Source: an uncultured Clostridia bacterium (GTDB taxonomy: Bacteria > Bacillota > Clostridia > Christensenellales > Aristaeellaceae). Taken from it: a stretch of 43,387 nucleotides of DNA. Position numbers and translations under genes: made by a program. A model generated the notes under the pieces. It saw nothing but the letters and a program-made list of their open reading frames with translations. It was not told the DNA's origin and ran no database searches. The first letter of the stretch is position 1; the number at the start of each line of letters is the position of its first letter. This document shows, in pieces, positions 24,747 through 31,688 of this stretch. The stretch is taken from assembly GCA_934670175.1 (NCBI GenBank), contig CAKUOX010000016.1, positions 1-43,387 on the forward strand, in the 5' to 3' direction.

Positions 24747-25106
24747 TTGACCGATGAGCTTATCCACGACCACGCATACCTGCACGCCCACGGCATCGAG
24801 CATACCCATGACCACGCGCATGACCACGCGCACGGCCATGGACATGTGCATGAAAACACCCGCGCCGTGCTCAACCGCCTTTCCCGCGCCATCGGGCATC
24901 TGCAATCCGTAAAGCGCATGGTGGAAGAGGGACGGGACTGCAGCGAGGTGCTGGTACAGATCGCCGCTGTACGCAGCGCCATCGACAACACCGGCAAAAT
25001 TATCCTGCAGGATCACCTGAAGCACTGCATCATTGATGCCGCGCAGGAGGGCGACCTCCAGGCCATCGATGACCTGTGCCAGGCGATCGATAAATATATG
25101 AAATAG
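24747..25106 (+). CDS. CsoR/RcnR-family metal-sensing repressor with His-rich N terminus
   Basis: A 119-residue member of the DUF156 family of four-helix metal-responsive repressors. The core has NRLSRAIGHLQSVKRMVEEG, then the metal-ligand residues C65, H90 and C94 (spacing 25 and 4), matching the Cys-His-Cys set of CsoR rather than the His-rich set of RcnR. Ahead of it are 35 residues with 13 histidines (DHAHDHAHGHGHVHE), unusual for this family. I chose TTG 24747 because AAGGAG ends 8 nt upstream; a GTG at 24738 is in frame but overlaps the ribosome site. It is divergent from the His-rich-cooT operon and lies beside acs genes, so nickel is the most likely signal. Copper remains possible. 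Confidence 0.88.
   Translation: MTDELIHDHAYLHAHGIEHTHDHAHDHAHGHGHVHENTRAVLNRLSRAIGHLQSVKRMVEEGRDCSEVLVQIAAVRSAIDNTGKIILQDHLKHCIIDAAQEGDLQAIDDLCQAIDKYMK
24781..24798. repeat. Arm 2 of an 18-nt exact inverted repeat
   Basis: TGCACGCCCACGGCATCG, the partner of 24561-24578, in the 5' part of the regulator gene. The two arms flank both divergent promoters. Confidence 0.9.
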
Positions 25107-25118
25107 TACGCATCGTCG

Positions 25119-25139
25119 GGCCGCTCGCTTCGAGCGGCC
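25119..25139 (+). terminator. Hairpin after the regulator gene
   Basis: A perfect 9-bp stem GGCCGCTCG/CGAGCGGCC with loop CTT, 12 nt after the stop. No U-run follows, so termination is uncertain. Confidence 0.5.
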
Positions 25140-25146
25140 TCAGGAT

Positions 25147-25358
25147 GTTGACAAAGTCAACAGACTGCCAGACGCTGAAAAACCCTGCAAGACAAGGAAA
25201 CGCGGGCTGCAAATGAGGGCGCATACTTAGATGTATGTAACCGATTTTGCAGTCCGCGTTGACGAAGTAAGTAGAAATTTCAACTTCGCGAGAAGTTGTT
25301 CGGGAAATTTCTGCGTTTGTGGGGTTTGTCAGTGGTCTGTGCAAAGCTCCGGCTTTGC
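25147..25358. repeat. Highly folded intergenic element
   Basis: This fills most of the 349-bp gap between the regulator and the trigger-factor-like gene. In order it has GTTGAC-aaa-GTCAAC (25147-25161) and imperfect outer ends ACAGAC (25160) and GTCTGT (25340), with AAACCC/GGGTTT inside. A 13-bp stem with one G-T pair follows (25201-25213 with 25246-25258) around a smaller GCATAC/GTATGT stem. Next is a two-part hairpin of 9-bp AGAAATTTC (25273-25281 with 25304-25312) and 6-bp AACTTC/GAAGTT with loop GCGA. A small GCAAAGC/GCTTTGC hairpin at 25341-25358 ends it. No ORF is supported. It resembles a small dispersed element with inverted ends or a structured RNA. Confidence 0.6.
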
Positions 25359-25379
25359 TGGTTCTTATCCTTTACAGAA

Positions 25380-25411
25380 ACGACCGGAAGGCGAATATGC
25401 CCTCCGGTCGT
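25380..25411. terminator. Bidirectional terminator before the trigger-factor-like gene end
   Basis: A stem ACGACCGGA with one mismatch then GG/CC (25380-25391 with 25400-25411). It is followed by TTTGTTTG on the plus strand and by TTTCTGT on the minus strand, where the convergent isomerase gene ends at 25456. Confidence 0.8.
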
Positions 25412-25455
25412 TTGTTTGTCAAACATATTTGCAGGCTGTCTGTCTCGACCTGCGT

Positions 25456-26403
25456 TTATTTTTCCACCGTTTCGATCTCGGCGCTTTCCAGCAGCAGATC
25501 CAGTACCTGCGCGGTTACGACGCTCTTTTCTATCGCGGCCTGAAAGGCGGGCGTCATGTACGGCTCAAGCTGCTTGACGCTCATGCGGTTCTTGCGGCAG
25601 ATCTCCTCGATCGCCTGCGCGACAGCCGCCTCTGTGGCGGTAATGCCCTCCGCCTTCGCAATTTCGTCGATCACGGCGCCGCGCTGCAGGTTTTTCAGCG
25701 CCACCGGCCGCTGCTCCTCGCGCAGCGCGTCGTAGCTCTTTTTCATAAACTGGCAATACAGCTCGGTGCTCAGTCCCTGACGCGCCAGCTGGTTTTCCAG
25801 ATCATCCATTACCGCATCGAGTGCATGCTTGAGCTCTTCCTCGGTCGGCTGAATTTCGCAGCGCTCCGTCAGCTGGCTGAGCAGTCTGTCCTTCACCTCG
25901 TCATCGGCCTGATGGTCGATATACGCCTGCATCGACTGGCGCACCTTTTCGCGGAATTCGTCAAAGCTGTTGCAGCCGCCCACCTCATGGGCAAATACGT
26001 CGTCCGCCTTGTACTTTTCCTTCAGGTGGATCTCGTGGATCCTGCAATGGAACACCGCTTCCCTGCCCGCAAGCGCCTCGGCGTGGTATTTTTCCGGAAA
26101 GGTGACTTTCACGTCTACCTCGTCGCCGATGCTTTTGCCGATCAGTTGCTCCTCAAAGCCGGGAATGAACGTGCCGCTGCCCAGCACCAGCGCCTGCTTT
26201 TGTGCAGTGCCGCCGTCGAAGAACTCGCCGTCGATTTCGCCCGCATAGTCCAGAATGATCTCGTCATCCGCCTGCGTCGGCCGTCCCGTGACGGGAATGG
26301 TTCGCACGCTGCTTTCCAGCATCTTGTCGATCTGACGGTCGATCTCGCTCTCGCTCGCCCTCAGGTGCTCGCGTACGGCATGAAGTCCCATGTAATTCAT
26401 CAT
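25456..26403 (-). CDS. Trigger-factor-like FKBP peptidyl-prolyl isomerase lacking the ribosome-binding domain
   Basis: A 315-residue protein. Residues 35-125 are an FKBP-type domain very like that of trigger factor (DYAGEIDGEFFDGGTAQKQA, VLGSGTFIPGFEEQLIG, and VTFPEKYHAEALAGREAVF). Residues 130-315 resemble the trigger-factor C-terminal chaperone arms (KADDVFAHEVGGCNSFDEFR...). The N-terminal 110 residues of true trigger factor with the GFRKGK ribosome-binding motif are missing. The promoter lies just upstream, so this is not a broken gene. The ATG pair at 26398-26403 has GGAG 11 nt upstream. It may be a free chaperone/isomerase, perhaps for metalloenzyme folding, but that is not shown. Confidence 0.85.
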   Translation of the reverse strand: MMNYMGLHAVREHLRASESEIDRQIDKMLESSVRTIPVTGRPTQADDEIILDYAGEIDGEFFDGGTAQKQALVLGSGTFIPGFEEQLIGKSIGDEVDVKVTFPEKYHAEALAGREAVFHCRIHEIHLKEKYKADDVFAHEVGGCNSFDEFREKVRQSMQAYIDHQADDEVKDRLLSQLTERCEIQPTEEELKHALDAVMDDLENQLARQGLSTELYCQFMKKSYDALREEQRPVALKNLQRGAVIDEIAKAEGITATEAAVAQAIEEICRKNRMSVKQLEPYMTPAFQAAIEKSVVTAQVLDLLLESAEIETVEK

Positions 26404-26445
26404 ATTGATTGACACTCCGGTTTCATTGTGATAAAATTTACATAT

Positions 26446-26474
26446 ATTATAGCGCGTTTCCGGCCGACTGTCCA
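26446..26474 (-). promoter_or_regulatory. Promoter for the trigger-factor-like gene
   Basis: TGGACA (26469-26474), a 17-nt spacer and TATAAT (26446-26451) on the minus strand: 11 of 12 consensus bases, about 40 nt before the ATG. Confidence 0.85.
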
Positions 26475-26585
26475 GAGCATGATTTCGGAAATTCCTGCGG
26501 CGGCTTATGGCCGCGTTCCATGGCGCGCGATCAAAAGGGGAGGGCATGAGACAGAGAATTTACACTAATAATTCGGAGTTATTTA

Positions 26586-26621
26586 TTGACAAAGTTGAAT
26601 AATTGTGCTAGACTCTATAAT
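26586..26621 (+). promoter_or_regulatory. Promoter for fhs-fchA-folD
   Basis: TTGACA (26586-26591), a 17-nt spacer and TAGACT (26609-26614) with extended -10 TGC. A TATAAT at 26616-26621 is also present and could pair with TTGAAT at a short 15-nt spacing. Transcription probably starts at 26621-26628. Confidence 0.7.
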
Positions 26622-26631
26622 TGGAAGTGAG

Positions 26632-26663
26632 AACGGCGCAGGGTGCGCTGCGCGCCCGCCGTT
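26632..26663 (+). promoter_or_regulatory. 5' leader hairpin of fhs
   Basis: The stem AACGGCG/CGCCGTT (26632-26638 with 26657-26663), a CAG bulge and a 6-bp inner stem (26642-26647 with 26651-26656) lie at the very 5' end of the message. It is 40 nt before the ATG, so it does not cover the ribosome site. It may stabilise the mRNA. Confidence 0.5.
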
Positions 26664-26702
26664 GAAGCGATTTATAAGCATTGTGAAGGAGGAATTTAAC
26701 TC

Positions 26703-28460
26703 ATGTTGGATCCGACCATCTACAAGGATTGGCAAATTGCCGAAGACGCTGAAAAGAGACTGCCCCCGGTAGAGTATTTCCGTGATAAGCTCGGCCTGCT
26801 GCCGGATGAGATCATTCCCTATGGCAAGACCCCGAAGCTCGACTTCATCAAGATCATGAACCGCCTGAAGGACAAGCCGGACGGCAAGTTCATCGAGGTT
26901 ACCGCCATCACGCCCACGCCTCTGGGCGAGGGCAAGTCCACCGTCTCCCTGGGCCTGATCGAAGGTCTGGCGAAGATCGGCAAGAACGTCGGCGGCGCAC
27001 TGCGTCAGCCCTCCGGCGGCCCGACCATGAACGTCAAAGGCACTGCGGCCGGCGGCGGCAACGCCCTGCTGATGCCCATGACCGAGTTCTCCCTCGGCCT
27101 GACCGGCGACATCAACGACATCATGAACGCCCACAACCTGGCCATGGTCGCGCTGAACGCCCGCATGCAGCATGAGCGCAACTACTCCGATGAAGAGCTG
27201 GCCAAGCGTGGTCTCAAGCGCCTGGACATCGACCCCAAGCGCGTTGAGATGGGCTGGGTTCTGGACTTCTGCGCCCAGGGCCTGCGCAACATCATCATCG
27301 GTATCGGCGGCCCGAAGGACGGCTTCCTGATGGAAAGCAAGTTCGGCATCGCCGTAGGTTCCGAGCTGATGGCCATTCTGGCCGTCGCGCGCGACCTGAA
27401 GGATCTGCGCGAGCGCATCGGCAAGATCGTTGTGGCCTACAACCGCAAGGGCGAGCCTGTGACCTGTGAGGATCTGGAGGTTGCCGGCGCCATGACCGCA
27501 TGGATGCGCAATACCATCAATCCCACCATGTGCTACACCGTCGAGCATCAGCCCGTGCTGATCCACGCCGGCCCCTTCGCGAACATCGCCATCGGCCAGT
27601 CCTCCGTTATCGCGGATCGTCTGGCGCTGAAGCTGTTCGACTATCATGTAACGGAATCCGGCTTCGCTGCCGACATCGGCTTCGAGAAGTTCTGGAACGT
27701 TAAGACCCGTCTGTCCGGCTTGACCCCGAACGTCTCCGTTCTGGTCGCCACCATCCGCGCTCTGAAGATGCACGGCGGCGGACCGAAGGTCGTTGCAGGC
27801 CGTCCGCTCCCCGAGGAGTACACCACGGAGAACCTCGAGCTGCTGGAGAAGGGCACCGAGAACCTGTTCCACCACGTCGCGACGATCAAGAAGTCCGGCA
27901 TCAATCCGGTGGTCTGCATCAACAAGTTCTTCACCGATACCGACGCCGAAATTGAGCTGATTCGCAAGCTCTGCAAGGAGCACGGCGTGCGCTGCGCGAT
28001 GTCCGACCATTGGCGTTATGGCGGTGAAGGCGCGATCGAGCTGGCCAAGACCGTCGTCGAAGCCTGCGAAGATCCGGTAAACATCAAGTTCCTGTACAGC
28101 CTCGACATGCCGCTGCGTCAGCGCGTCGAGCTGATCGCCAAGGAAGTCTACGGCGCGGACGGCGTCGATTGGGCACCTCTCGCGGTCGAAAAGGCCAAGC
28201 GCTTCGAGAGCGATCCGAAGTACGCCGACTATTGCACGATGATGGTTAAGACCCATCTGTCCCTCAGCCACGACCCGACGCTCAAGGGCGTGCCGAAGGG
28301 CTGGCGTCTGCCCATCCGCGACATCCTGGAGTACGGCGGAGCGAAGTTCCTGTGCCCGATGGCCGGCACCATTTCCATGATGCCCGGCACCGCGTCTGAT
28401 CCGGCCTATCGCCGCATCGACGTGGACACCGAGACCGGCAAGGTCTCCGGCCTGTTCTAA
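26703..28460 (+). CDS. fhs: Formate-tetrahydrofolate ligase
   Basis: A 585-residue enzyme that makes 10-formyl-THF from formate, THF and ATP, the first folate step of the Wood-Ljungdahl methyl branch. The P-loop is TPTPLGEGKSTVSLGL (K78). LRQPSGGPTMNVKGTAAGGG, MTEFSLGLTGDINDI, HAGPFANIAIGQSS and VLVATIRALKMHGG follow, and the C terminus is AGTISMMPGTASDPAYRRID. The family norm is about 556 residues, so this copy is about 25-30 longer. It differs at several positions from the common clostridial form (for example IGQSSVIADRLALKLFDYHV). ATG 26703 has GGAGG 10 nt upstream. It is followed by fchA and folD. Confidence 0.96.
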   Translation: MLDPTIYKDWQIAEDAEKRLPPVEYFRDKLGLLPDEIIPYGKTPKLDFIKIMNRLKDKPDGKFIEVTAITPTPLGEGKSTVSLGLIEGLAKIGKNVGGALRQPSGGPTMNVKGTAAGGGNALLMPMTEFSLGLTGDINDIMNAHNLAMVALNARMQHERNYSDEELAKRGLKRLDIDPKRVEMGWVLDFCAQGLRNIIIGIGGPKDGFLMESKFGIAVGSELMAILAVARDLKDLRERIGKIVVAYNRKGEPVTCEDLEVAGAMTAWMRNTINPTMCYTVEHQPVLIHAGPFANIAIGQSSVIADRLALKLFDYHVTESGFAADIGFEKFWNVKTRLSGLTPNVSVLVATIRALKMHGGGPKVVAGRPLPEEYTTENLELLEKGTENLFHHVATIKKSGINPVVCINKFFTDTDAEIELIRKLCKEHGVRCAMSDHWRYGGEGAIELAKTVVEACEDPVNIKFLYSLDMPLRQRVELIAKEVYGADGVDWAPLAVEKAKRFESDPKYADYCTMMVKTHLSLSHDPTLKGVPKGWRLPIRDILEYGGAKFLCPMAGTISMMPGTASDPAYRRIDVDTETGKVSGLF

Positions 28461-28478
28461 TCGGAATTTGGCAGTACG

Positions 28479-28506
28479 ATATGGGTGGCAGCAATGTCAC
28501 CCATAT
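28479..28506 (+). other. Hairpin between fhs and fchA
   Basis: A perfect 9-bp stem ATATGGGTG/CACCCATAT with a 10-nt loop, then TTCAGGTTATTTT. It may act as a partial terminator or an mRNA end that sets the fhs:fchA ratio. Confidence 0.55.
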
Positions 28507-28556
28507 TTCAGGTTATTTTGATCGCGGGCAAGCGCTCGCTTAAGGAGATAGATCAT

Positions 28557-29174
28557 ATGGATTTCACGCTTAATTCCTGCAGAGAATTTGTAGAAGTGCT
28601 GGCCAGCAGCGCGCCCGTTCCGGGCGGCGGCGGCGCGGCGGCGCTGGTGGGCGCCATCGGTACGGCGCTTGGCAACATGGTGGGCTCGCTCACCGTGGGC
28701 AAGAAGAAGTACGCGGCGGTCGAGGAAGAGATCATCGCGCTGAAGGCCAAGTGCGACGCATTGCAGACCGAGCTGCTGGATCAGGTTCCGGCGGATGCGG
28801 TGGGCTTTGAACCGCTGGCGAAGGCCTACGGCATTCCCAAGGACGATCCGAACCGCGATCGCATTCTTGAGGAAGCCACCATCGTGGCCTGCAAGGTGCC
28901 GATGCACATCATGGAGCTGTGCTGCGAGGCCATCGACGCCATCGCGGTGTTCGCCGCGAAGGGCTCCCGTCTGGCAGTGTCCGATGCGGGCTGCGGCGCG
29001 ATCTGCTGCAAGGCGGCGCTGCAGAGCGCTTCCCTGAACGTGTTTATCAACACCAAGTCGCTGAAGAATCGCGAAGCGGCGGAAGAGCTGAACGCCAAGG
29101 CCAACGGCATGCTGGACAAGTATTGCGCCATGGCGGACGAGATCTTCGCAGAGGTGCGCGCGAATTTTAATTAA
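28557..29174 (+). CDS. fchA: Methenyl-THF cyclohydrolase (FchA/FTCD-C family)
   Basis: A 205-residue helical enzyme of the formiminotransferase-cyclodeaminase superfamily that interconverts 10-formyl-THF and methenyl-THF. Signatures are FVEVLASSAPVPGGGGAAAL at the start, then VGAIGTALGNMVGSLTVGKK, ADAVGFEPLAKAY, and an all-helix remainder (VACKVPMHIMELCCEA). I chose ATG 28557 (MDFTLNSC), with AAGGAG 9 nt upstream. An in-frame upstream start at 28485 would fall in the fhs-fchA hairpin. Its position between fhs and folD matches the acetogen pathway order. Confidence 0.93.
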   Translation: MDFTLNSCREFVEVLASSAPVPGGGGAAALVGAIGTALGNMVGSLTVGKKKYAAVEEEIIALKAKCDALQTELLDQVPADAVGFEPLAKAYGIPKDDPNRDRILEEATIVACKVPMHIMELCCEAIDAIAVFAAKGSRLAVSDAGCGAICCKAALQSASLNVFINTKSLKNREAAEELNAKANGMLDKYCAMADEIFAEVRANFN

Positions 29175-29225
29175 CGATAACGCCGCTTGCGGCGGATGCA
29201 CGAGAATATTTTCGGAGGAATAACT

Positions 29226-30107
29226 ATGGCAAAGCAGCTTTTGGCCAAGGAAGTAACGGCCGCAATGATCGAAAAATTGCAGGCGCGCGTCGGCGCACTG
29301 AAGGAAAAGGGCGTGACCCCGAAGCTGGGCATCATCCGCTGCGGCGAAAACCCGTCCGACCTGTCCTATGAGCGCGGCGCGACCAAGCGCGCGGATGAGA
29401 TCGGCGTAGCAGTCGAAAAATTCGTGCTGCCCGAGGATGTGACCAAAGAGGTGCTGATCGCCAAGATCGAGGAGATCAACGCGGATGATTCCATCCACGG
29501 CGTGCTGATGTTCCGCCCCCTGCCCAAGCATCTCAAGGCGGATCAGGATTATATCTGCAACAAGCTGGATCCCAGAAAGGACATCGATTGCATGACCGAC
29601 CTGTCCAACGCGGGCGTGTTCATGGGAAAGAAGCTGGGCTTCGAGCCCTGCACCGCATGCGCGTGCATGGAGATTCTGGAGCATTACGGCTACGACCTCA
29701 AGGGCAAGAACGCCGTGGTCATCGGCCGCTCGCTGGTCATCGGCAAGCCCGTTGCCATGATGCTGATGGCGAAGAACGCCACCATCACCATCTGCCACAC
29801 CAAGACCGTGAACCTGCCCGAGATCGTGAAGCGCGCGGACATCGTGGTCTCCGCCGCCGGCGTGCTCGGCTCGCTGACGAAGGACTTCGTGCGCCCCGGC
29901 CAGGTGGTCATCGACGTTTCTATGAACTGGGACGCCAATAAGGTTACCGCGAAGGGCGTTGGCGGCATGTCCGGCGATGCGGTGTTTGCGGAAGTAGAAC
30001 CCATCGTGGACGCCATCACCCCCGTTCCCGGCGGCGTTGGCGGCGTGACCAACGTGGTTCTGATCGGCCATGTGGTCGAAGCGGCGGAAAGAACGCTCGG
30101 CTGCTGA
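29226..30107 (+). CDS. folD: Methylene-THF dehydrogenase (FolD family)
   Basis: A 293-residue FolD-family enzyme that reduces methenyl-THF to methylene-THF. The N-terminal folate domain has CGENPSDLSYERGATKRADE; the cofactor domain has VVIGRSLVIGKPVAMMLM and ends TPVPGGVGGVTNVVLIG. In bifunctional FolD the motif is YxxxK with a catalytic lysine and a Gln in the VQLPLP loop. Here Y48 is followed by A52 at the lysine position, and the loop reads MFRPLP (96-100 is FRPLP). The Asp of KDID (119-121) is kept. So this protein probably does only the dehydrogenase step, leaving cyclohydrolase to FchA. ATG 29226 has GGAGG 7 nt upstream; ATGs before it lack one. Confidence 0.92.
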   Translation: MAKQLLAKEVTAAMIEKLQARVGALKEKGVTPKLGIIRCGENPSDLSYERGATKRADEIGVAVEKFVLPEDVTKEVLIAKIEEINADDSIHGVLMFRPLPKHLKADQDYICNKLDPRKDIDCMTDLSNAGVFMGKKLGFEPCTACACMEILEHYGYDLKGKNAVVIGRSLVIGKPVAMMLMAKNATITICHTKTVNLPEIVKRADIVVSAAGVLGSLTKDFVRPGQVVIDVSMNWDANKVTAKGVGGMSGDAVFAEVEPIVDAITPVPGGVGGVTNVVLIGHVVEAAERTLGC

Positions 30108-30124
30108 TTTATATTAAGCAACTG

Positions 30125-30151
30125 ACCGCCCGTATATCAAATGCGGGCGGT
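30125..30151 (+). terminator. Hairpin after folD
   Basis: An 8-bp stem ACCGCCCG/CGGGCGGT with an 11-nt loop, 17 nt after the stop. It has no real U-run (TCGTATATCC), so readthrough into the next gene is likely. Confidence 0.5.
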
Positions 30152-30186
30152 TCGTATATCCAAATGCCAGATATGGAGGGGATAAA

Positions 30187-31497
30187 ATGGCACTTTCAAA
30201 ATTGCGGCAGAAGAGCTCCAGCCAGATCCTGCGCGGTATGCTCAGCGCGTTTACCGTTGCATTTCTGATTGGCGCGCTCTGTGCGCCCGATCGAGGGGAG
30301 ATGCTCAGCGGTCTCGCGCGCATTCTGACCCGTCCTTCGCTGCTGACCAAGGACTATTTCTTCATTGAGATCGGAAGCATTTCCGGCGCATGCCTGAACG
30401 CGGCGCTGGTGGGCGCGATCTGCTGCCTGATGATGTATCTGCCCGGTGCGGCGGTGGCGGGCGGCACGGTGGCGGCCTATATGCTCACCGTGGGGTTCAG
30501 CTTCTTCGGCATCAATCTGCTGAACGTGCTGCCCTTTATTCTGGGCACGTTCGTTTATTCGCTGGTGAAAAAGCAGCCCTTTGCGAAGAACATCAATTTT
30601 GCAATGTTCTCCACGGCGCTTGCGCCGCTGGTGAGCGAGGTGCTCTTCCGCTATCCGGATGCGGAAATACACGGCGTGACGCTGTTGGGCGTGGCGCTGG
30701 CGCTGCTGATCGGCGTGGTGGTGGGCATGGCGATGCCCGCGCTCTGCGCCCACGCGCAGTTCTTCCACAAGGGCTACGATCTGTACAATGCGGGTCCGGC
30801 GGCGGGCTTTTTGTGTTTTGCGATCTTCGCCATCATGTATAAGACGCTCGGCGTGCAGGCGCCGGCCATCGAGGCGACATTGGGCGAGGGCAACGCGCTG
30901 TTCTGCAATAGCTTCGCGATCGCCTGCTTTGCACTGTGCCTGATCTTTGGCCTGATCCTCAACGGCGGCTTCAGGGGCTACGGCAAGCTGCTGCTTGATC
31001 CCGGCCACAAGGTGGATTTCGCGGGCAAGCACGGCATCGGTCCCTGTGCGATCAATTTCGGCGTGTACGGCCTGTTCATCGTGGCGTATTACAATCTGAT
31101 CGGCGCGAAGTTCACCGGCCCGACCTTCGGCGTGATCTGGTGTATGCTCGCCTTCTGCGCTGCCGGCGCGACGCCGCTGAACGTGCTGCCCATTATGGTG
31201 GGCTACTTCATCGGTTCGCTGTTTGGCGTGAGCGCGATCAACGCGCAGGGCATCGTGGTCGGCCTGTGCTTTGCCAGCGGTCTTGCGCCCATCGCGGGTC
31301 ACTATGGCCTCATCGCGGGCGTGGTTGCGGGTATATTGCACTATTGCCTGGTCACCAGCGTGCCCGCCATTCACGGCGGCTTCAACCTGTACAACGGCGG
31401 TTTCACCTCCGGTCTGGCGGCCTTTGTGCTGGTGCCGGTGCTCGAGCACTTCTTTAAGACCGTGGACGCGCGCCGTGCGGCACGGGCAAAAAAATAA
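30187..31497 (+). CDS. DUF1576-like polytopic membrane protein
   Basis: A 436-residue integral membrane protein with about ten to twelve hydrophobic segments and an internal repeat pattern. The two halves have similar elements (NLLNVLPFILGTFVYSL near 110 and TPLNVLPIMVGYFIGSLFG near 340). It ends in HGGFNLYNGGFTSGLAAFVL. This matches what I recall of DUF1576, a family without known function. HKGYDLYNAGPAAGFL (near 200) and the C-terminal GGFNLYNGGF share an LYN-G motif that could line a pore. GGAGGGG lies 8 nt before the ATG. It follows folD and could be co-transcribed with the C1 genes; a substrate such as formate or another small anion is only a guess. Confidence 0.8.
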   Translation: MALSKLRQKSSSQILRGMLSAFTVAFLIGALCAPDRGEMLSGLARILTRPSLLTKDYFFIEIGSISGACLNAALVGAICCLMMYLPGAAVAGGTVAAYMLTVGFSFFGINLLNVLPFILGTFVYSLVKKQPFAKNINFAMFSTALAPLVSEVLFRYPDAEIHGVTLLGVALALLIGVVVGMAMPALCAHAQFFHKGYDLYNAGPAAGFLCFAIFAIMYKTLGVQAPAIEATLGEGNALFCNSFAIACFALCLIFGLILNGGFRGYGKLLLDPGHKVDFAGKHGIGPCAINFGVYGLFIVAYYNLIGAKFTGPTFGVIWCMLAFCAAGATPLNVLPIMVGYFIGSLFGVSAINAQGIVVGLCFASGLAPIAGHYGLIAGVVAGILHYCLVTSVPAIHGGFNLYNGGFTSGLAAFVLVPVLEHFFKTVDARRAARAKK

Positions 31498-31513
31498 AAA
31501 TGGGTTTCATAGG

Positions 31514-31542
31514 GAGCGGCTTTCCAATGCGGAAAGCCGCTC
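31514..31542 (+). terminator. Hairpin after the DUF1576-like gene
   Basis: A perfect 12-bp stem GAGCGGCTTTCC/GGAAAGCCGCTC with loop AATGC, 17 nt after the stop. A U-run is weak (TCAGCTTGTC). Confidence 0.6.
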
Positions 31543-31570
31543 TCAGCTTGTCAAAGAGGTTTTTAATAAG

Positions 31571-31621
31571 CTGGTGGGTAGGGAAGCAAGCTCCTTCGCC
31601 GCTGCACCCTCACCAGTTTTT
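31571..31621 (+). terminator. Possible second terminator with U-run
   Basis: CTGGTG (31571-31576) can pair with CACCAG (31611-31616), followed by TTTTT. The loop region is poorly paired, so this is weak. Confidence 0.3.
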
Positions 31622-31688
31622 GCTAGAATCCTTTCAGATTTTCGGGCGCAAACCTGCAAGGAAACGCCGACAATTTCTATATGCGAAC

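Noticed and set aside
24747..25106. A copper-sensing CsoR assignment for the regulator
   Set aside because: Cys-His-Cys ligands fit CsoR, but the His-rich N terminus and the CooT/CooC/acs neighbours favour nickel. I left the metal open in the call and gave no gene symbol.
26583..28271. A 562-codon minus-strand frame opposite fhs
   Set aside because: Antisense shadow of a clear formate-THF ligase.
28497..30071. A 524-codon minus-strand frame opposite fchA and folD
   Set aside because: Antisense shadow of two recognised enzymes.
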